Below, one piece after another: positions 1 through 15,000 of a DNA stretch of 64,000 nt. Within the stretch, counting starts at the first letter, position 1, and each line of letters opens with the position of its first letter. A model generated the notes under the pieces. The model saw only the letters and a list, made by a program, of their open reading frames with translations, did not search any database and was not told the origin of the DNA. Source of the DNA: Taenia hydatigena (lineage: Eukaryota; Platyhelminthes; Cestoda; Cyclophyllidea; Taeniidae); contig JADWOT020000008.1 of the NCBI GenBank assembly GCA_036345935.2, positions 9,709,554 to 9,773,553 of the forward strand. Direction: 5' to 3'. Position numbers and translations under genes: made by a program.

Positions 1-3000
1 AAATTACACAGCAAAATAATTAATCACGAAGGTGTGAGCGTAAAAGTGTAGGTACGCGTGAATAAATCAAGATATGTGCATAAATAAACTAGAGCGAGCA
101 TCAAACGCGCGCTACCTTGCGAAGTAATGTTTTCGGAAAATTTTGCACTTGAATAGTAATGTTTTAATTTTAAATGTACTTCATACTGTTTGAAGATAAC
201 GTAAACCAGATTTTCACATTTGTTTGTTCCCGTTCAAAGAAGGGGAAAGTGCTGGGCATTTATAACTGGTTTTGAATCTAATTACTTTCACTTTGGGCGG
301 GATCGGGTCCAGAAGAAAAAAGGCTAAAAGAAATACTTTTATTTCCTTTTTCTAATTAAGATACACTGCTGGAATACCAAAGTTACAATTTGCCATGAGA
401 TGCTCGACAGTATCAGTAAATGCATGGGTCCGATGCCAAGCATTGAGGTGCAAACTAGAATTAATAAGGTCACTGGTAAACTTCTTAGAATCGAAGCATA
501 AAACTACTAAGATCACAAAGTCGCAGAAACCACATCATCGCTTATTTGCCAGCACAGTAATACCAGGAAATGACTTATAATTCAGAACCAAAATCATAAG
601 TACAGAACTCAACTTCTGTTCATCTTCTAACATATAGTTGAATATATCCTCAACTTAATGAAATATGCAAATTTCACAGTAATAAAGCGCTAAAATTACA
701 AGCGCGGGCCTAAAAATCTGAGATTATAATAAGCAGAATACTTGCGTAGTTTTCATAAGGAAAAAATAAGTGTCAAAAGTATCCTTGAAAATGCTTTCCT
801 TGATTTGATATCAAGAGAAGAAGAGAGGGATCCAGATACGTAAAATGTTATTTTCTATGAACGTGAGGAGGAAACGAATATTAGTAACGGAGACATGGGG
901 CGTTACACAAAGTGCAAGCATTCAGACGCGCACGTATTCCCACGAGCAATTTATCTAATTGACTTGCACCTCGTCTCTGGGCTCTGTAGGCAGGACAAAT
1001 TAATTTACTTTCGGTTCTTATGTTGCGGCACGAAACTTAAGTGTCGGTGTCTGATCTGTCTGTAGTTTACTCTGACACAGTTCGTTTCCATCGCCAATTT
1101 GGAAACGATGTGATTACAAGCCAAGGCCCACTCGTATCCACATTCCTTCCTCATGTGAGTGTGGGGTAATCTACTGCAATATTTTCAGTTCACGCTCACA
1201 TACACCACCACTTCACCCAGTTTTTTGACACAGTCTCCATGAGGATGATATTTGTTTATTTTGCAGTAAGTGAATTTATAATCGATTAATCTACTTTGCA
1301 GATTACAAATGTAAAAAACTCTGCAACACTACTTGCTTTGCGGGCAGGGGATAAAGTCTAGTGAAAACGGAAGTTTCAGTTGCCTCTCACTCTATTGATG
1401 AGCATACAGACTGCATAATCTGGAAATGGTAGACACTTTTAAGTGGGTCTCAAATTCGATCTGTTAATCAGAAGAGTAATCTTGGTATTAGTTCTGTGCT
1501 GAGACTTGGTGTGAACTTCGGCAAATTGGTAGTGTTTATAAGAAAAAAAGTCAAGACGTAAATTAGCTCCACAGTGGTAAGTTTGCCCAACTTCATGCCA
1601 ACTGTCATGGGCAGAGAAAGCACAACGAAGGAATATAAATAAAACCTAATCGTAATCCTAAAGCTGGAACGTTAATGTTTTTAATAGAGTGTAGTTCCAC
1701 AACCACACTAAATTAGTTAAATGCATGTGCTCCAGAACAGTAACATTCAAGATCATAATAACCCCCTTAGAGTACTTTTTATACAACTTGCACTTTATTG
1801 GGTAACAATCTAGAATTGTCTCTCTCAACTTATGGTGAAAAGAGTAGGCATGAAGAGCAGCGCACACTTCAATTTTTTGGGGACAAGGTGAATGTAATTA
1901 TCCACTTTGGTTAAATTTACTTGTTGATTTAGTAATCATCAGTCACTATTCACGGCTACTGTGACTTCTGCCCTTACGCCGTTGAGACCATAACTGAGAA
2001 GCGATTATTGCAAATTGTCAAGCCCTGGTAGAAACAAAATCCTCCAAAATACCCACAATATTCAGCGATTTGAGTACGGAGTGTAAAGTGATTTAGAGCA
2101 AGTCCACATTTCTTTCCATAAAGAAAATAGGAGAGCATACGCTACGATTTTGTAAGATTTTTTCTGTTAAGGCAATCAGAATGGTTTCCAGTAAACCATA
2201 CCGCATACCGCAAGATTGCTTTAGATTAAAATATTCGTTTCAAAACCTTTCATCTCTCAGACACGTCGACTGAAAACAAAATTGCGTGCTCAAAAGTTTC
2301 TTACCACAAAACTCAGACAATGCATTGATTCGAACGCAAACCTCACACATTTCTTTTAAACAAATTTTAATGCACTCATCTATCCGCTTTTTGAATTAAC
2401 GTTAATAGTCTGATTGAGTTTATAAGCGCATATTAATTAAACATCAGATAAATTTATCCCTTCTTTTATTGCATTCGAACCCGCAAGGGATATACCATAG
2501 CTCCTTCTACTGACTTAATTGGCATTTCCAGTCTTGTCGCCATCATATTAATATATTTCATTTTTCATATTTTCAGGGACATTTTAATAGGCGCCGTAGC
2601 TCTAAAAAGCCAGAAGAATACACGGTATAAACGGAGTAGTTTTAATGTACAAAGTATGTTAAAGAATAAGTTCGTTAGCCACGATGGCAGGTAAGGTTGA
2701 ACCTAAGTAAAATTGATATAAAATACCACTTAAAATGTATGAGCCGGGTGAAACCATAAAATCTTCAGCGTAAATGAAATTGTGTTTTCTCCACTTTGCA
2801 ACTCAATAAAATGTTGCTATTCGGTTGCGTTTTATGATATCAAAGTTTGCCATTAAGTCAGAAATAGATTTGAACGTAAAATATTTCTTAGATCTTCCTT
2901 CACTAGATTATAAAGTCATTTATTCTAAGCAATGGCATTCTCTGATCATTACTTTTTCACTCAAAAGTAATTTAACGGGATAAACATAAACACATAATTA

Positions 3001-6000
3001 ATTAAGAAATTTACTGCTTTACTCACAAAATAATTAGCTGAATTTAAAGGCGGAAATAGAATTCTAGAGTATCCGCGGTCGCCATTCAATTCCTGCAGAT
3101 AAGAAGGGTGCTTGTTTAGAACACTTGAGATAAATTGGTTCGTGCTTCCTCTAGAGCATTTCAGTATGCATATGACGGTATGGAACATGATTATTAAAAC
3201 AGAATGCCTTGAAGCAAGGTTTAAAGCACTTAAATCGAATTTTATTTAATCATTGCCAGAACAGTAAGGCTGATTTTTAATTAATTAAATGCCTTTAATT
3301 TGAGCATATCAAACTGCGCAGTCATGTGCCTCTGGTGGCTACAAAGTTGCAAATCAGACAAAATTTTTGCATGTTTTTTCTATCTGACTAATTAAAAATA
3401 AAGCCTAACTAAAAATTTGTTCTCGAAAATCCGGCACATGCAATTTATTTCCAAGAAATGAGCATTGCGCCGATGCAGTGAGTCCATGCTTAAGGTAGAG
3501 GAATGCTTTCTTTTTAAAAACCAAAGCACCCTTAAAAATAATCAAAATTAGGTCACATTTTGCTTTTAACAAGAACCAATCTTATTCAACAGATGAGTCA
3601 CAACTGAAATCATATTTATAACCAGAAAACAATCAAAATAGAAAAAATGAGAAGTTACCTTTGAATTTTTAAGACAAGTAAGAGCAAGGAAGCATTGTGA
3701 CGTCGAAAAAAGAATGCTCTTCTCCCTTCTGCCACGAGAAAAAATACAGCAGCGAGCCAACTTTACTGCCCATTGGCATTAGACACTCCTAGTAAAATAG
3801 TTTTTATCTGAATGAGCAATTATTAAAGACATTCACCACCCGCCCTAAACGAAAATTAAGCTGATTGTTAAATGTAATCATGCCTGTGAATATAATAGTG
3901 CGCATACAATGCACTGAGTGGTAAAAATCGTGATGATAGATACCGTAGAACCTTAGCTGTCTTAACTTTCGACACCGAGGAAAATCGGCAGAGTATCATC
4001 ATAGCAATGCCTCTCAGGAATATTCCAATAAGTGGATGCGATTGTCAGCCTCCGAGTAGCAAAATTCAGTCAAGAATTAGCCAAATACTAACTCTAGAAT
4101 TCAATGACTTCGGACCATACGAACCTTGGTTTATTTTGTGCAAACATGATGATGCTTGGGATTACTACGGAGTGTTAGAAAAGTGTCGCCGAAGTTCCTA
4201 GTATCCTTTAGCACGAGAGGTACTCGCCTATACCCACCTTCGATTCTTTGTCTTATCTTGCGCCCAATTACCACCATAAAGAGACTTAAGAATGCGCATT
4301 GAACTTAAATTGAAAGCAACGATCTCCTTGAATTTTTAATTTTGTGAGAAAGATATAAAATATCACAAATTAGGTTTCGTGCCATAAAATTTGGGTTCTG
4401 TGACTGGAAACTGCATTCCTCTAAAAAAATTTATTCTGCGGCGATAAAATATTGTGTCTTTTTGACTTTTAATTTTTGAATACAGCACAATATTAGATTC
4501 AGAAAAGAATCGCAGCACTTTATGTGATTTAACGACTTAACTGACAAATTCATCCCTTCTGCAGTTATTAAAGTTGTATTCCGATTTAAATGAAAGCGGA
4601 TAGTGCCCAGTGGCATCCTTTTGTTTCGTGAAAATTTAGATCACAAAAAGATGCTTTTTTATAAAGCCAATCTGTGGGTTAACTTTGCTATTGTTATAAA
4701 ACTTGTATACTTCAAGATAAAAGACTGATTTTATGAGTTTCATGACCAAAACGCGACAAAATTAATTTTAAAAGGACACTATTTCCGTTTGAGGCAACTG
4801 TTTGTTATACTAATCAGGTAAATGAAAATGCTTTAGGTGCTCTAGGCTAACAAATAATGATACAAAATGGATGAGGCCGCAGACACTTTAATAGCGCCAT
4901 TGCTGACGATCCAGTGAAAGTTTGCTTCGAAGTTTGTGAGCAGAATTGGAAGGAGGCAGGCGGGGTGCCAGTCACATGAGAGCTTTGGTATAGCGAGCTT
5001 GTGAGTTTCTGGCCGCTCCAAAACGATCCTTCCTCCGTCGCACACTTTGTCCCTTTCGAGGAAGTCCTATGGTCTCCTAGGGGCTAAGTGTTTTCATCAC
5101 CTTTCGGAAACAAATGCTTTACTTTATAGATAACCACAGCCGTTTGGCAGCACTTGAGTACCACTTCAATGGTGGCGCAAACGGACTTTCATTGACTAAA
5201 GAAGAAATCGAATAAACGGAAAGATCACGATAGAAATCCACTGCAGAATATGCCAAGTAGTAACGTTCATTTTAGCGGATAAGTAGTAAGGAAATTGGGT
5301 TTTTCATATAGCTACAACGAAAATCTGTAGAAAAGCAACAAATTTACTGCTTTTGAAGTAGCAAAGTCTCTTAATTAGAAATAAATCGTAAAGTTTAAAT
5401 ATTCCTTTTTAGCTAATGGGAGCTGGGATAATGGCGAGTCTCTTGGTTACACCACATTAGCTGAAGCATCACTCAGCTTAGAGTTGCCTCCTTTTCCCGC
5501 AACAGGATCCGGCTTTTGAATTGTACGTTTAACTACGGGACACGTCAGTCTCCGCAAACCTTCGTGTCGTGCCTTTCCATACTACTGCGTCTTACTAAGA
5601 CTTAAGTGAAGCCTCGAGACGGTCCGTCTCTATCAACGAACACTTCATCTTTTTGTATTTGGGACTTTAGAAGAAGACAACTGTCAAAACAGGAATAGTT
5701 TCCGGTGATATTTGCACAAAGTACTCGAATGTGACTTTAATGGTAAAACCTAGAGCTGGCAGATTGGGAACCTTTGAAATGATCACAGTTGCTTGCAGAT
5801 TATCATCCAAAATAATTACTTGTGATCTTGCTTAAAAATGGGACGTCACGCACAGCGTATCATAATGGCGTGCGATGGCAATTAAAGGTCCAACTATCTG
5901 TTCAGCGAATACTTTACCGAATTAGTTGAATAAAGCTGAAAATCTTGTGAAAAGTGCTAAAATGGGGTCCAATTGGAGTTTGACTAGGTTTATTGGCTAC

Positions 6001-6907
6001 AAATACAACTTGTCTTTGAAAAGAATATTTTGAAAGACTCGAAGCTATGCCATCAGGTATCCATAAGTTCAAATGCATTTGAATAAAATTAAATTGCATT
6101 TGAAATAGATCCCGATACTGCAATTACATGTTTGAGTAAATCCCAAACTCGAATAAAAAAGTATATAGAGACTTCCAATTAAAAGGGGCTTAGTTTTGTA
6201 ATCCACATTAAGTCTGTTTGAGTAATTTTGAAAGTCCTTCCTAACCATGGCATTAGTTACATCCTATTTCCTTATAGCCTCAATAAACCGCCACTGAGTG
6301 ACTAAGGCTATGTGCAAGTACCGGTGGTCAGAGACTCCAGTTAAACAGTGATTACATATTAGCACTTTTGAAAAGGCCCTCACTTTGTGCAGTGTAAAAG
6401 TAGCCTATTTTTGCGTCAACTGAAGCAAAACCTTTTAAAAATCACACTCGGGCTTGACTGGTCAAAACGGCGGGAAACGACACCAAAAAAAAAAACGAAA
6501 AGTAGAACGGACAAAATTTGATTCCGCTCTTGAGCGTACCCTAAAAAGTGGGTTTGAGAGCTAGATTACATTAGCGGACATTTTTAAAGATGCCAACACT
6601 TTACTTAATCTCTTACAAATTCGTGTGAAAATATACCTGTCGCCACAGCCTAAATGGCACACATTTCCTACCGCGTTTTTACTGGTCGGTTGCAAAACGT
6701 CAAGGTCCAATCAGAGGAAGGTGGACAGGAACGATGCCAGTTATTATTCCATTGGGTTCACCGAGCAAAATCCTGCCAATAGGAGTGTAAAAAATTGCCA
6801 GGGTAAACTAAGAACCATATAAAAAGATGATATCAATAAAAGCGGTTAATTCGTGCCTGCAATTAATCCGACAAAAGCATGTTCGGCCTTATTTAGGAGG
6901 TTATGAG
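1..6907. other. No supported gene (intergenic or upstream region)
   Basis: AT-rich DNA with only short open frames (60-70 codons) on both strands. None shows a recognisable family motif or exon-like splice context. A short run of A lies near 6485-6495. The final part must contain the promoter and 5' UTR of the protocadherin gene, but I cannot place a TATA box or transcription start with confidence. Nothing else is seen. Confidence 0.6.
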
Positions 6908-9085
6908 ATGCGAAGTCACGCCTTTGTACAGCTTATTTTGGCAATCTTTTCCTTACTTGTCAAAACCTCTAAATCTCCTCCAAACTTCCTTACAGTTGAT
7001 ATTTTTGAAGAACAACCTGTTGGCTCTCATGTGACCGACGTCGCTCAGGAACTAGGCCTTTCCGTTGACAAGAGTTTAACATCCGGTGCTGCAGACACTG
7101 CTTCATGTTTTAAAATAGTGGTCGCCAACTCAGCAATCAACGAATTCTTTGCAATTTCTTCGACAAATGGCAGGATTTCTCTCAAAAAGCGTCTTGACAG
7201 GGATACGCTTTGTCAAAATGAACGTCTCTGCTGCAAATCAGAGGACGATCGAGGATCCGGTCCGATTCCATTACCTGACGGAAGCTATTTTCGACGAACC
7301 GCCATAGCCTGCAAGTTATCCTTTCGTGTTGTCTACCGTCTTAATGCGAATGGAAGCGCCATGCAAGAAAGCAGAATGGCCTTCTGCTCTGTCGACGTCA
7401 ACATTCACGACCTTAACGATTGTGCACCGAGATTCTTGTTAAAAGACAGCTATCCTACTTATGGAGGCCACTATCGCCCCCAGCCAAATGCAATATCAAT
7501 AACAATTCCAGAAAATACCGAAACAGATACGTGTTTTGACCTACCGATGGCATTTGATGAGGATTCCCCACGATTTAGCATCCAAGATTATCGGTTGGAA
7601 GTTTCAGGAAAAGTAGACCAAGCGCTGGATAGCAACATCCATGACACGTTTGCAATCAGATTGGGGAGTTGTGATGGAAGTTCGAGTGCAACATACGAAG
7701 CAGCGAATGGAATGGAAATCGCTGCTATAAAGCCAAAGCTACAACTTCGTCAAAAATTAGATAGAGAAGCCATTGAAGAATACAACTTAAATCTGATAGT
7801 CAGCGACGGGATGGATTCTAGCAGTCCAGAGCTACTTTACACCAAGCACGCAAACCTTCTGCCTCATTCGGTCAGCCTCTCAATCACCGTCATTGTAGGC
7901 GACGTCAATGATCATGCTCCTGAGGTCGAGGCTTCAGTGGAGGTAAGACTAAAGGAGGACACACCGGTGGGCACAAGGGTAACTCAGATTGTCGCTCATG
8001 ACAAGGATACTGGAGACAATGCAAAGATACGTTATGAAATCAGATCCTTAGTGCCTTCGCAGTTTTCTCGATTCCCCTTCGCAATCGACTCTTCCACAGG
8101 AGTTGTATCAATTGTTAATCCACTTGACGCCGACAGTTTACCACAGGAGGCGCATGGATTGGTGGAGTTTTTGGTGATCTCCTCAGATAATGGACAGGAT
8201 ATAGCATTTTCCAGTACCACAACAGTAAGTGTTCAAATTGAGGACATTAACGACGAAGCACCTGTGATCAAAACTGTTGATTTGGCTAGCCGAAGCAATC
8301 CACCAAGGCCTACAGTTCGGGAAAATCTCCCACCGGGCACACTTGTTGCCTTTGTTACCGTAACAGACGCAGACTCTGGAGTAAATGGAATGGTTACGTG
8401 CCGAGTAGATAACCCCAACTTCGGTCTAGAAGTAATAGGCGATAAAAATGCAAAAGAAAAGGAGCTTCAGTTAGTCACCAAATTGGCGCTTGATCGTGAG
8501 CTTGCACCAATGCAACCAGTAACAATAATTTGCGTTGACCATGCTCACCCCGTAGCATTCGCCAAAACTGGATTTCAACGAGTTCTTGTAAGCGTTACAG
8601 ATGAAAACGACAATGATCCAATTTTCCCGAATGACGTCATCGAGCTTTCAGTGTACGAGAACAATCCTCCAGGAGAACTTCTGTATCGTCTTAACGCAAC
8701 AGACGCTGACGAAATGGTTGCATGGATCTCGGGTTTAAGGACACCATTAATTTACGAAATAGACTCAAAGGGAAAACCATTTTTTAGCTTGGATCCATCT
8801 TCAGGGAACCTCTATACAAAAGAGTCTTTCGATAGAGAAAAACAGGAGATTATTGAATTTGGAGTTGTGGCGCGGGACCATGGGACACCCCAGCGCAGCG
8901 CTAGCGCAAAAGTAGTAGTTCGAATCTTGGACAGAAATGACCACGCCCCTGAATTTGATCAAAAAGTGTACAACGTGAGCGTGTTAGAATCAACTTCTCC
9001 CGGCGAAGTAATTTTGAAGGTGTCCGCTCACGATAAGGACCAGGGACCAAGTTCAGAGTTTTCTTATCTCCTGGAAGACCTTAAG
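6908..9085 (+). CDS. Protocadherin exon 1: signal peptide, EC1-EC5 and start of EC6
   Basis: One 2178-base exon (726 codons) encodes the signal peptide, five full cadherin repeats and the first 39 or so residues of EC6. It ends at LLEDLK with a strong GTAAGT donor. Repeat hallmarks are visible: A/TDxD strands (AHDKDTG, VTDADSG, ATDADE), LDRE-type strands (KLDREAIE, ALDREL, FDREKQE) and xDxNDxxP linkers. EC1 is cysteine-rich (CQNERLCC, residues 102-109). The reading continues open past the donor to a stop at 9212-9214, but that extension has no cadherin sequence, so splicing is clearly required. Confidence 0.95.
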
Positions 9086-12000
9086 GTAAGTCTTCAAGGG
9101 TCTATTTTTTTGCACAATCTTACAATATATCATCAGTTATCCGTTTTTGAGGTATGTCGGATCTTTTGCAAGCAAAATATGCTTAATATCCTCGAGAGAA
9201 TAAGCACAAAATAACCCACATCTGCACATAACCCATAATCAAAGGAAATTCCTATATGAATCGGTATTTGAAACCTGGTTTTCATGATGTATATCACTCA
9301 CAACCATCAATCGCCATCGTTATGGCAGGTGGTTGCATTTTTGTGGTCAAGTTAAACAACATACCTTTGCTAAATTATGCACTGTCACATTCCAAACTTG
9401 ATTTCACCATCGCTAAGTCTTGCTTACTGTATTTGATGGAGCTAATCTTTATCAAAATTGCTTGCTTTGAAACGAGTTATTCCCACATCATGCTTTTCCA
9501 GCGCCTCTTCATTAGCCCGCCATGATTCACCGCATCTTGTGGAGAAAATGGGCGCATAAATGATGCGGATAGATGACCAGTCTGAGTACAAAAATCTCAT
9601 GCCTTACACGTAATTCCAAGTGAATACAGGCGAAAACCAAGTCTGAAACAAAGCTCAATTTTGACTGCAGTTTTTTGGTTGTAAGATGGTTGGTGATTTA
9701 TTAGATTGTTGTATACATTTCTAAGGTCGCCTTTTTTCTGTCAAAAGAGAATTATTTACCATTCACTACATAGTGTAAATCTAAACCAGAATTCTCTTTC
9801 TTTGGTGTCCATTAACGGCAATTGTTGTAGCAAAATCCAGCTTAGTCACTCTGGTTCTAGCACAACACAGACTAGTTAACCTAGACCACAAGTTTTTCTA
9901 CTGAACACTCGGCTCATTAATGAGATGGCAATCTCCTAAATCCACCTAATTTCGTCCAAAAGACGGACGAATTTTGAGTAGCCTTATTTGCATAAAATCC
10001 AAACAAACACCCGACACACACCCTTTCCGCCGTTTATTCTCTCCAGTCGAGCCTTATTCACTCTCTCATTTAAAAACTTCCTTGGTGTGGTTTGTTATTA
10101 AGGATTTCTATCAATTTATGGACTTCTTATTGTCACTTTTGAGTAAGGCGTGTGCGCATGTTAGTGAGTGTAAGCGTGGGCTTTTAGGACAACCAGCCAT
10201 CACCGTGGAAAATGCAGTTTCTCTTGTCAATTAATCCCCCGCCCAAATGCGGTGGGGCATACCAACCTTATGCGCACCGACACTATAAAAATGCTTTCTC
10301 TTACCACCCCTCTTTTTCCCATTTCCCATGCTTCACCCCTCTGCCTCCTTCTCCGAGCTTATTTATGAGAGAGCAACGTATCCATCTAATGGTAGGCATG
10401 CTTAATTAGGACTCCTCTGCGCGTGCTTCTAATCAACGAGAGTCCTTTACTTTGATCAAAGAAAAGAGCAAAGGCAAGAAGAAGGGCAGGAGAAGGGGAA
10501 ATCGTTTGAAGCAGAACTGCGAGTATCTAAATGAGACTCCTTGAAGTGGCGTCAACGGACTCCCAAAAGATGTTGCTAGGAGATTACTTTTTCTCCTCTG
10601 TTGATGAGTAACTTTCTGGTGGGACGAAACTGAGAAACTTAAGCAAATCTCAGACAGTTGGCGAAAGTGACTGAACAATCTTATTATTGAGTAATCATGG
10701 TGGATTCACTTTCCAAGTACTTCAACACTATCTGACAGCAAGCATATATTTTTATAAATTGGAGAAGCAAATTAAAAGCAGTTTCTGGTAAAGATGGCGT
10801 TCAGAATGTCTACCTACATATTTGTATGTAGTATCTTGTTAATCTAAAGATTAAATTACCTTATGAAGAAGGAAATAAATAAAGAAAATTTCCCGAGTAA
10901 TGTTGATCAAACTGAGGAAGTAAGTTGTAATACGATGAAAATTGCAGACTAATACCTAAAAGCATTGAGTTACCCAAATTCGAGAGCTAAAATGCGTTTT
11001 GTGAATTCTTTTCTTGAAAAATAAACGCTGCAGACTACTTCGCACCCTTATTGGAGCCTCCACGGTGACCGTTGAAGTGAAGTAATTACTTCCGGGCGAG
11101 AGACCAATCAACGGGACGGGTGGATGAAGAGACCACATGCTGCCATGAGGCATTTCTTGGCACTAGACGTTTTCTAGAGACAGTTTTGGTGATGGTAATG
11201 AAGGTAAAATATAGGTCACAGCTTTCAACAAGGTGGGTATGCTAACCACTGGGTATTACGTGGGAAGTAAAGCAACGAACGGATTTGGTGGGGGCAACAA
11301 AAGAAAAATAATAAGTTTTAATGCAAATTTCCGACCATTTACGGAGTTCCGGCTACATTTACGGTGTTCTCCTAAAGAATTAGTTTAAAGTCAAAATAAT
11401 CATGCTACGGAGACAAAGTGGTGGCGAATTTACTTCACCGCATTACCGGTTCCCCGTTTACTTTGTAAACCACCCAGATAACATCACTATACTGGGAGTT
11501 GATAAAAGATTTAGAAGGGACGTGTGTCCCAAAAGTCAAATGATTCAAAATTAAAATAAAATTTTGTTGATGGTTGTGGTCTCTATGCCGTTCATTGAGT
11601 CCAGTTTTCATGCATAAATTTAAATAAACCAACATTATAAGAAATTCAAAGTGCTCAGCGGCCTACGCTCAGAAGTTGTGCCAATTCGGTATTAAACTCA
11701 AGCTTTTATCTTTTATTTGTATTGGCGCCAAACCTGTGCCGCAAGCCCAACAACTCCTTGTATTGCCAAGAGACGCGCATGTTGATAAATCCAGAGTTAA
11801 AGTAGGTTCTAGATGCATTGCAGATACTCACTAATAAAATGATTGATGGAAATGAGAAACATTTGGCTTGAAGGTGAAGATGTGTGCTGGTATCTAAGGC
11901 AAAATAGACCGACATCCTCGTTTATGCGTTACAGAGAACCGTTTCTTAATTATCAAGTTGGGTTTGGCGCAATGGCGAATTATGGATGCAGTGAGACCGA

Positions 12001-15000
12001 AATCATCCACATGAGAGTGACAAGGAAATTCGCTATTCAAAGTCATGAGGAACAAAAATAACTTGTGTTATGCCTTTGGAGAACTATTTGGCAATGGTAT
12101 TTTAGTCCTGTGTCAAGTGTAACACCCGTAAACATTGTTATTGAGGAGCCTATATAAAGAATAAGTAGACGGCTTATAAATTCTATGCAAGAGAGAAGTG
12201 ACAAATCATTGGATCATCTTAAGGATTAAGCGAGTTCACAATGAAAGCGATAAAAGAGCTCGCCTTTCTTCCACATGACAAGATTTTGGGTTATAAATTC
12301 AACATGACAGATTAAAGTACCTAGAGTTGTTTGGGCATCCTAACATTCCGTCTGGACAGGTATTTCCGTCACACTGAAAGATATATGTATACAAATTACC
12401 AGTGCTTGGTGCCGATCTTTAAAGTAGACATCTCTGTGATAGTACCCGAACGATTTTTGGCATATTTAACAGAGTATTTTAAAATGCATTTTCAAATACA
12501 TTCAACGCATAGGATTTGTATCATAAAAGTGGTTTCCAATTTTTCGATATACCGCTTGAACAAAGCGCTGTTAGTGAAGTATCTTGGAAGATATAATACA
12601 TTTAATGACAAATTTCATACCCATAAAGAGAGTACTTGAAAAGTTTGCACGTATTCCTATCAAAAAAGATTGACATCGTATTTGTCAATCTGGGTCAGAG
12701 AAGCAGAAATATGGAATGCCAACTTTCATTAAGTTAGAGAAGGTATTTTAGATAGGTTTCACTATTATATTCAGCCGCAGGCTCCTATTTTGGTTCAAGG
12801 GAATCGATTTTACAGAGCAGATGCTCCCTTGCATCATCGTCTGATCCTGTGACTGAGAATACTTAGATACCCTATTCATTGGTAGCGTTAATTTCCAAAT
12901 CTCAAGTACAATATTTGCTATTCTACCAACATTTTGGCGAGACACTAGTGTCACAACGCATTTGGCGCTTTGAGTTTTTATAATAGGATGTTTTTAATGT
13001 AACACGGTCATCATTTCCGCCTAGGAAATTATATTTTTACATATAGCATTTATTGCCATTTCCTAGAGCATTAAAAGTGCTGCAGAACCCATACAATTAC
13101 TGGGCATATAGTTAAACGGGAACGAAGCAATCCATCTATTGAAATGAACCACCTTTCCAAATGGGGGTAGAATGGGAGAATTAATATAAAATAGTAAATC
13201 ACGCAATACTTTTCTTGAAACCATCTAGGCATAATGAGCTTCAGGACAGGAGTGGTACATGTATTTGGTGCGCACTTTTACTTTAGTACACCTGATCAAG
13301 AATGAATGGAAATTACCACTGCATGCCAGTTCCATTTCTGCTAAGCGATTTAGCGACAAATAAGTAGATTAAGTAATGTTTCTCTCCAGAAAATGTTACA
13401 TTTATGGCAGCCCAACAAATCACTGTAATAAAAACAATATAAGTGGCACAATAAAACGTGAGGTTTGACTTCGGCGGCCAAAATTGGTTTATTATTTTTA
13501 AAGGAGCCAGCTTATATTTGTGCTGCAATTAGAAAGGAGATTTTAGATTTGTGAAACTAACTGCCTTACAAACTGAGCAGTAGTTGATAAATGTCCAGAA
13601 TTATGTACTATTATATCCACCTCACACACCTTCTCTCTTGCATGCCACACTGCTCTTAACGACACTGCATGGTTTGTGTGAACAACCTGTTTGCTCCGAG
13701 AATATTTACTACTCATTCGATTGTTGTGCTGCTACACATAATTCTGTTTCATGCACCATTCAAAATAAGCTACAACAATTCAACCTTTCCATTCTGTAAT
13801 TTAAACATTCCGTCTTTAATATCGCAGCAAGGCAGCATTTTCTTAATGTCCCTTTCAAACGCAGACTGCGCGCACTGCATCAAAATACATGATCGTATTT
13901 AGTTGCCCAGCCTTCTCACACCTTGGTTCGGCATATATCAAAAACTTCCGTAGCATCAAGTGGATGAACGCCGGCATTGGTTTTGGGTGACTGAAATGAA
14001 ATTGGATGAATTTTTTCCATACCAACCACTCTTTTGGCTGTCGCCAACACTTTTTGACCTCTATAGTATTTCAATGATGATTTAGTTAGAGGATCAAAAA
14101 GATCTGTAAGATATTTTGGCAATTCGCTCGAATACGTTGCGACATTCCCTTCGGCTTTGGTCAGCACTAATGCCGTTCCCTCCCCTGCCTCTTTGCCCCT
14201 CTCCTAATCACTGAGGTTAATGTGTTTTCCAAACAAGATGACTGGCGCAAACAGTAGCAACAACCTCGGTCCCGGATGCGTGAGTCAGCGGAGCACATAT
14301 TGCCTTCATTTCCATTAACGTTCAATAGGTACAAAAGCGCTTTCACACGCTTGCTACTTAATTTCACGCCCCCCTCCCACCCATTCGCCCCAATGTGCTC
14401 TTTTGCCTTTACTAAAAATGTGGTTTATTAAAATTTCCTCCTTCTTTTTAAGCGAAAAACGCCATATGTATTACCTCAAAAGAGTACTATACAAAAATGC
14501 CAAAATATGCACTTCGCTGGGCTACACAAACCATCAATGCCAAGAATAGGACCAAGTCACACCTGCCCAGCTTATGGCCGTCTGAACTAGACCACCTTTT
14601 TATTTGTATTGTCAGCGAAAATCCAGTAAATTGCAAACTGAAACCGGTCGGACGTGAATGACGGTGGATAACTAATTGTGGTGCATGAAATGGCAATGCA
14701 AATTTAAAAATGGTCGAGAAATACGTAAGTAAAAAACGACGGACAACTAAACTTACGTGGCGAATTCGGGAAACCACTATTTTCGCCTAATTAGCTGGTA
14801 GTGCTAATTGTTAGCGTACTTTCGCTAAGTCCAGTGCATTACTCTTGGTTTCTTAATCAAGGTGGTAGAATTGGGAGCTAGAAAATCTGAGGAGAAGTGG
14901 TAAGGTTACGGTGAAGCTTACATAATCCCACCCTCCAGATTGCAGATGTAATGCACCAATACCTGGTAATTAATATTATATGTCAGGTGGATTACTCACC

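Noticed and set aside
6625..6822. 65-codon plus-strand frame just upstream of the protocadherin
   Set aside because: No signal peptide or cadherin content, different context from the coding frame; most likely 5' untranslated or intergenic.
13916..14367. Two adjoining minus-strand frames inside protocadherin intron 1
   Set aside because: They read as plausible protein but match no family known to me and have no convincing splice chain; not enough to call a nested gene.
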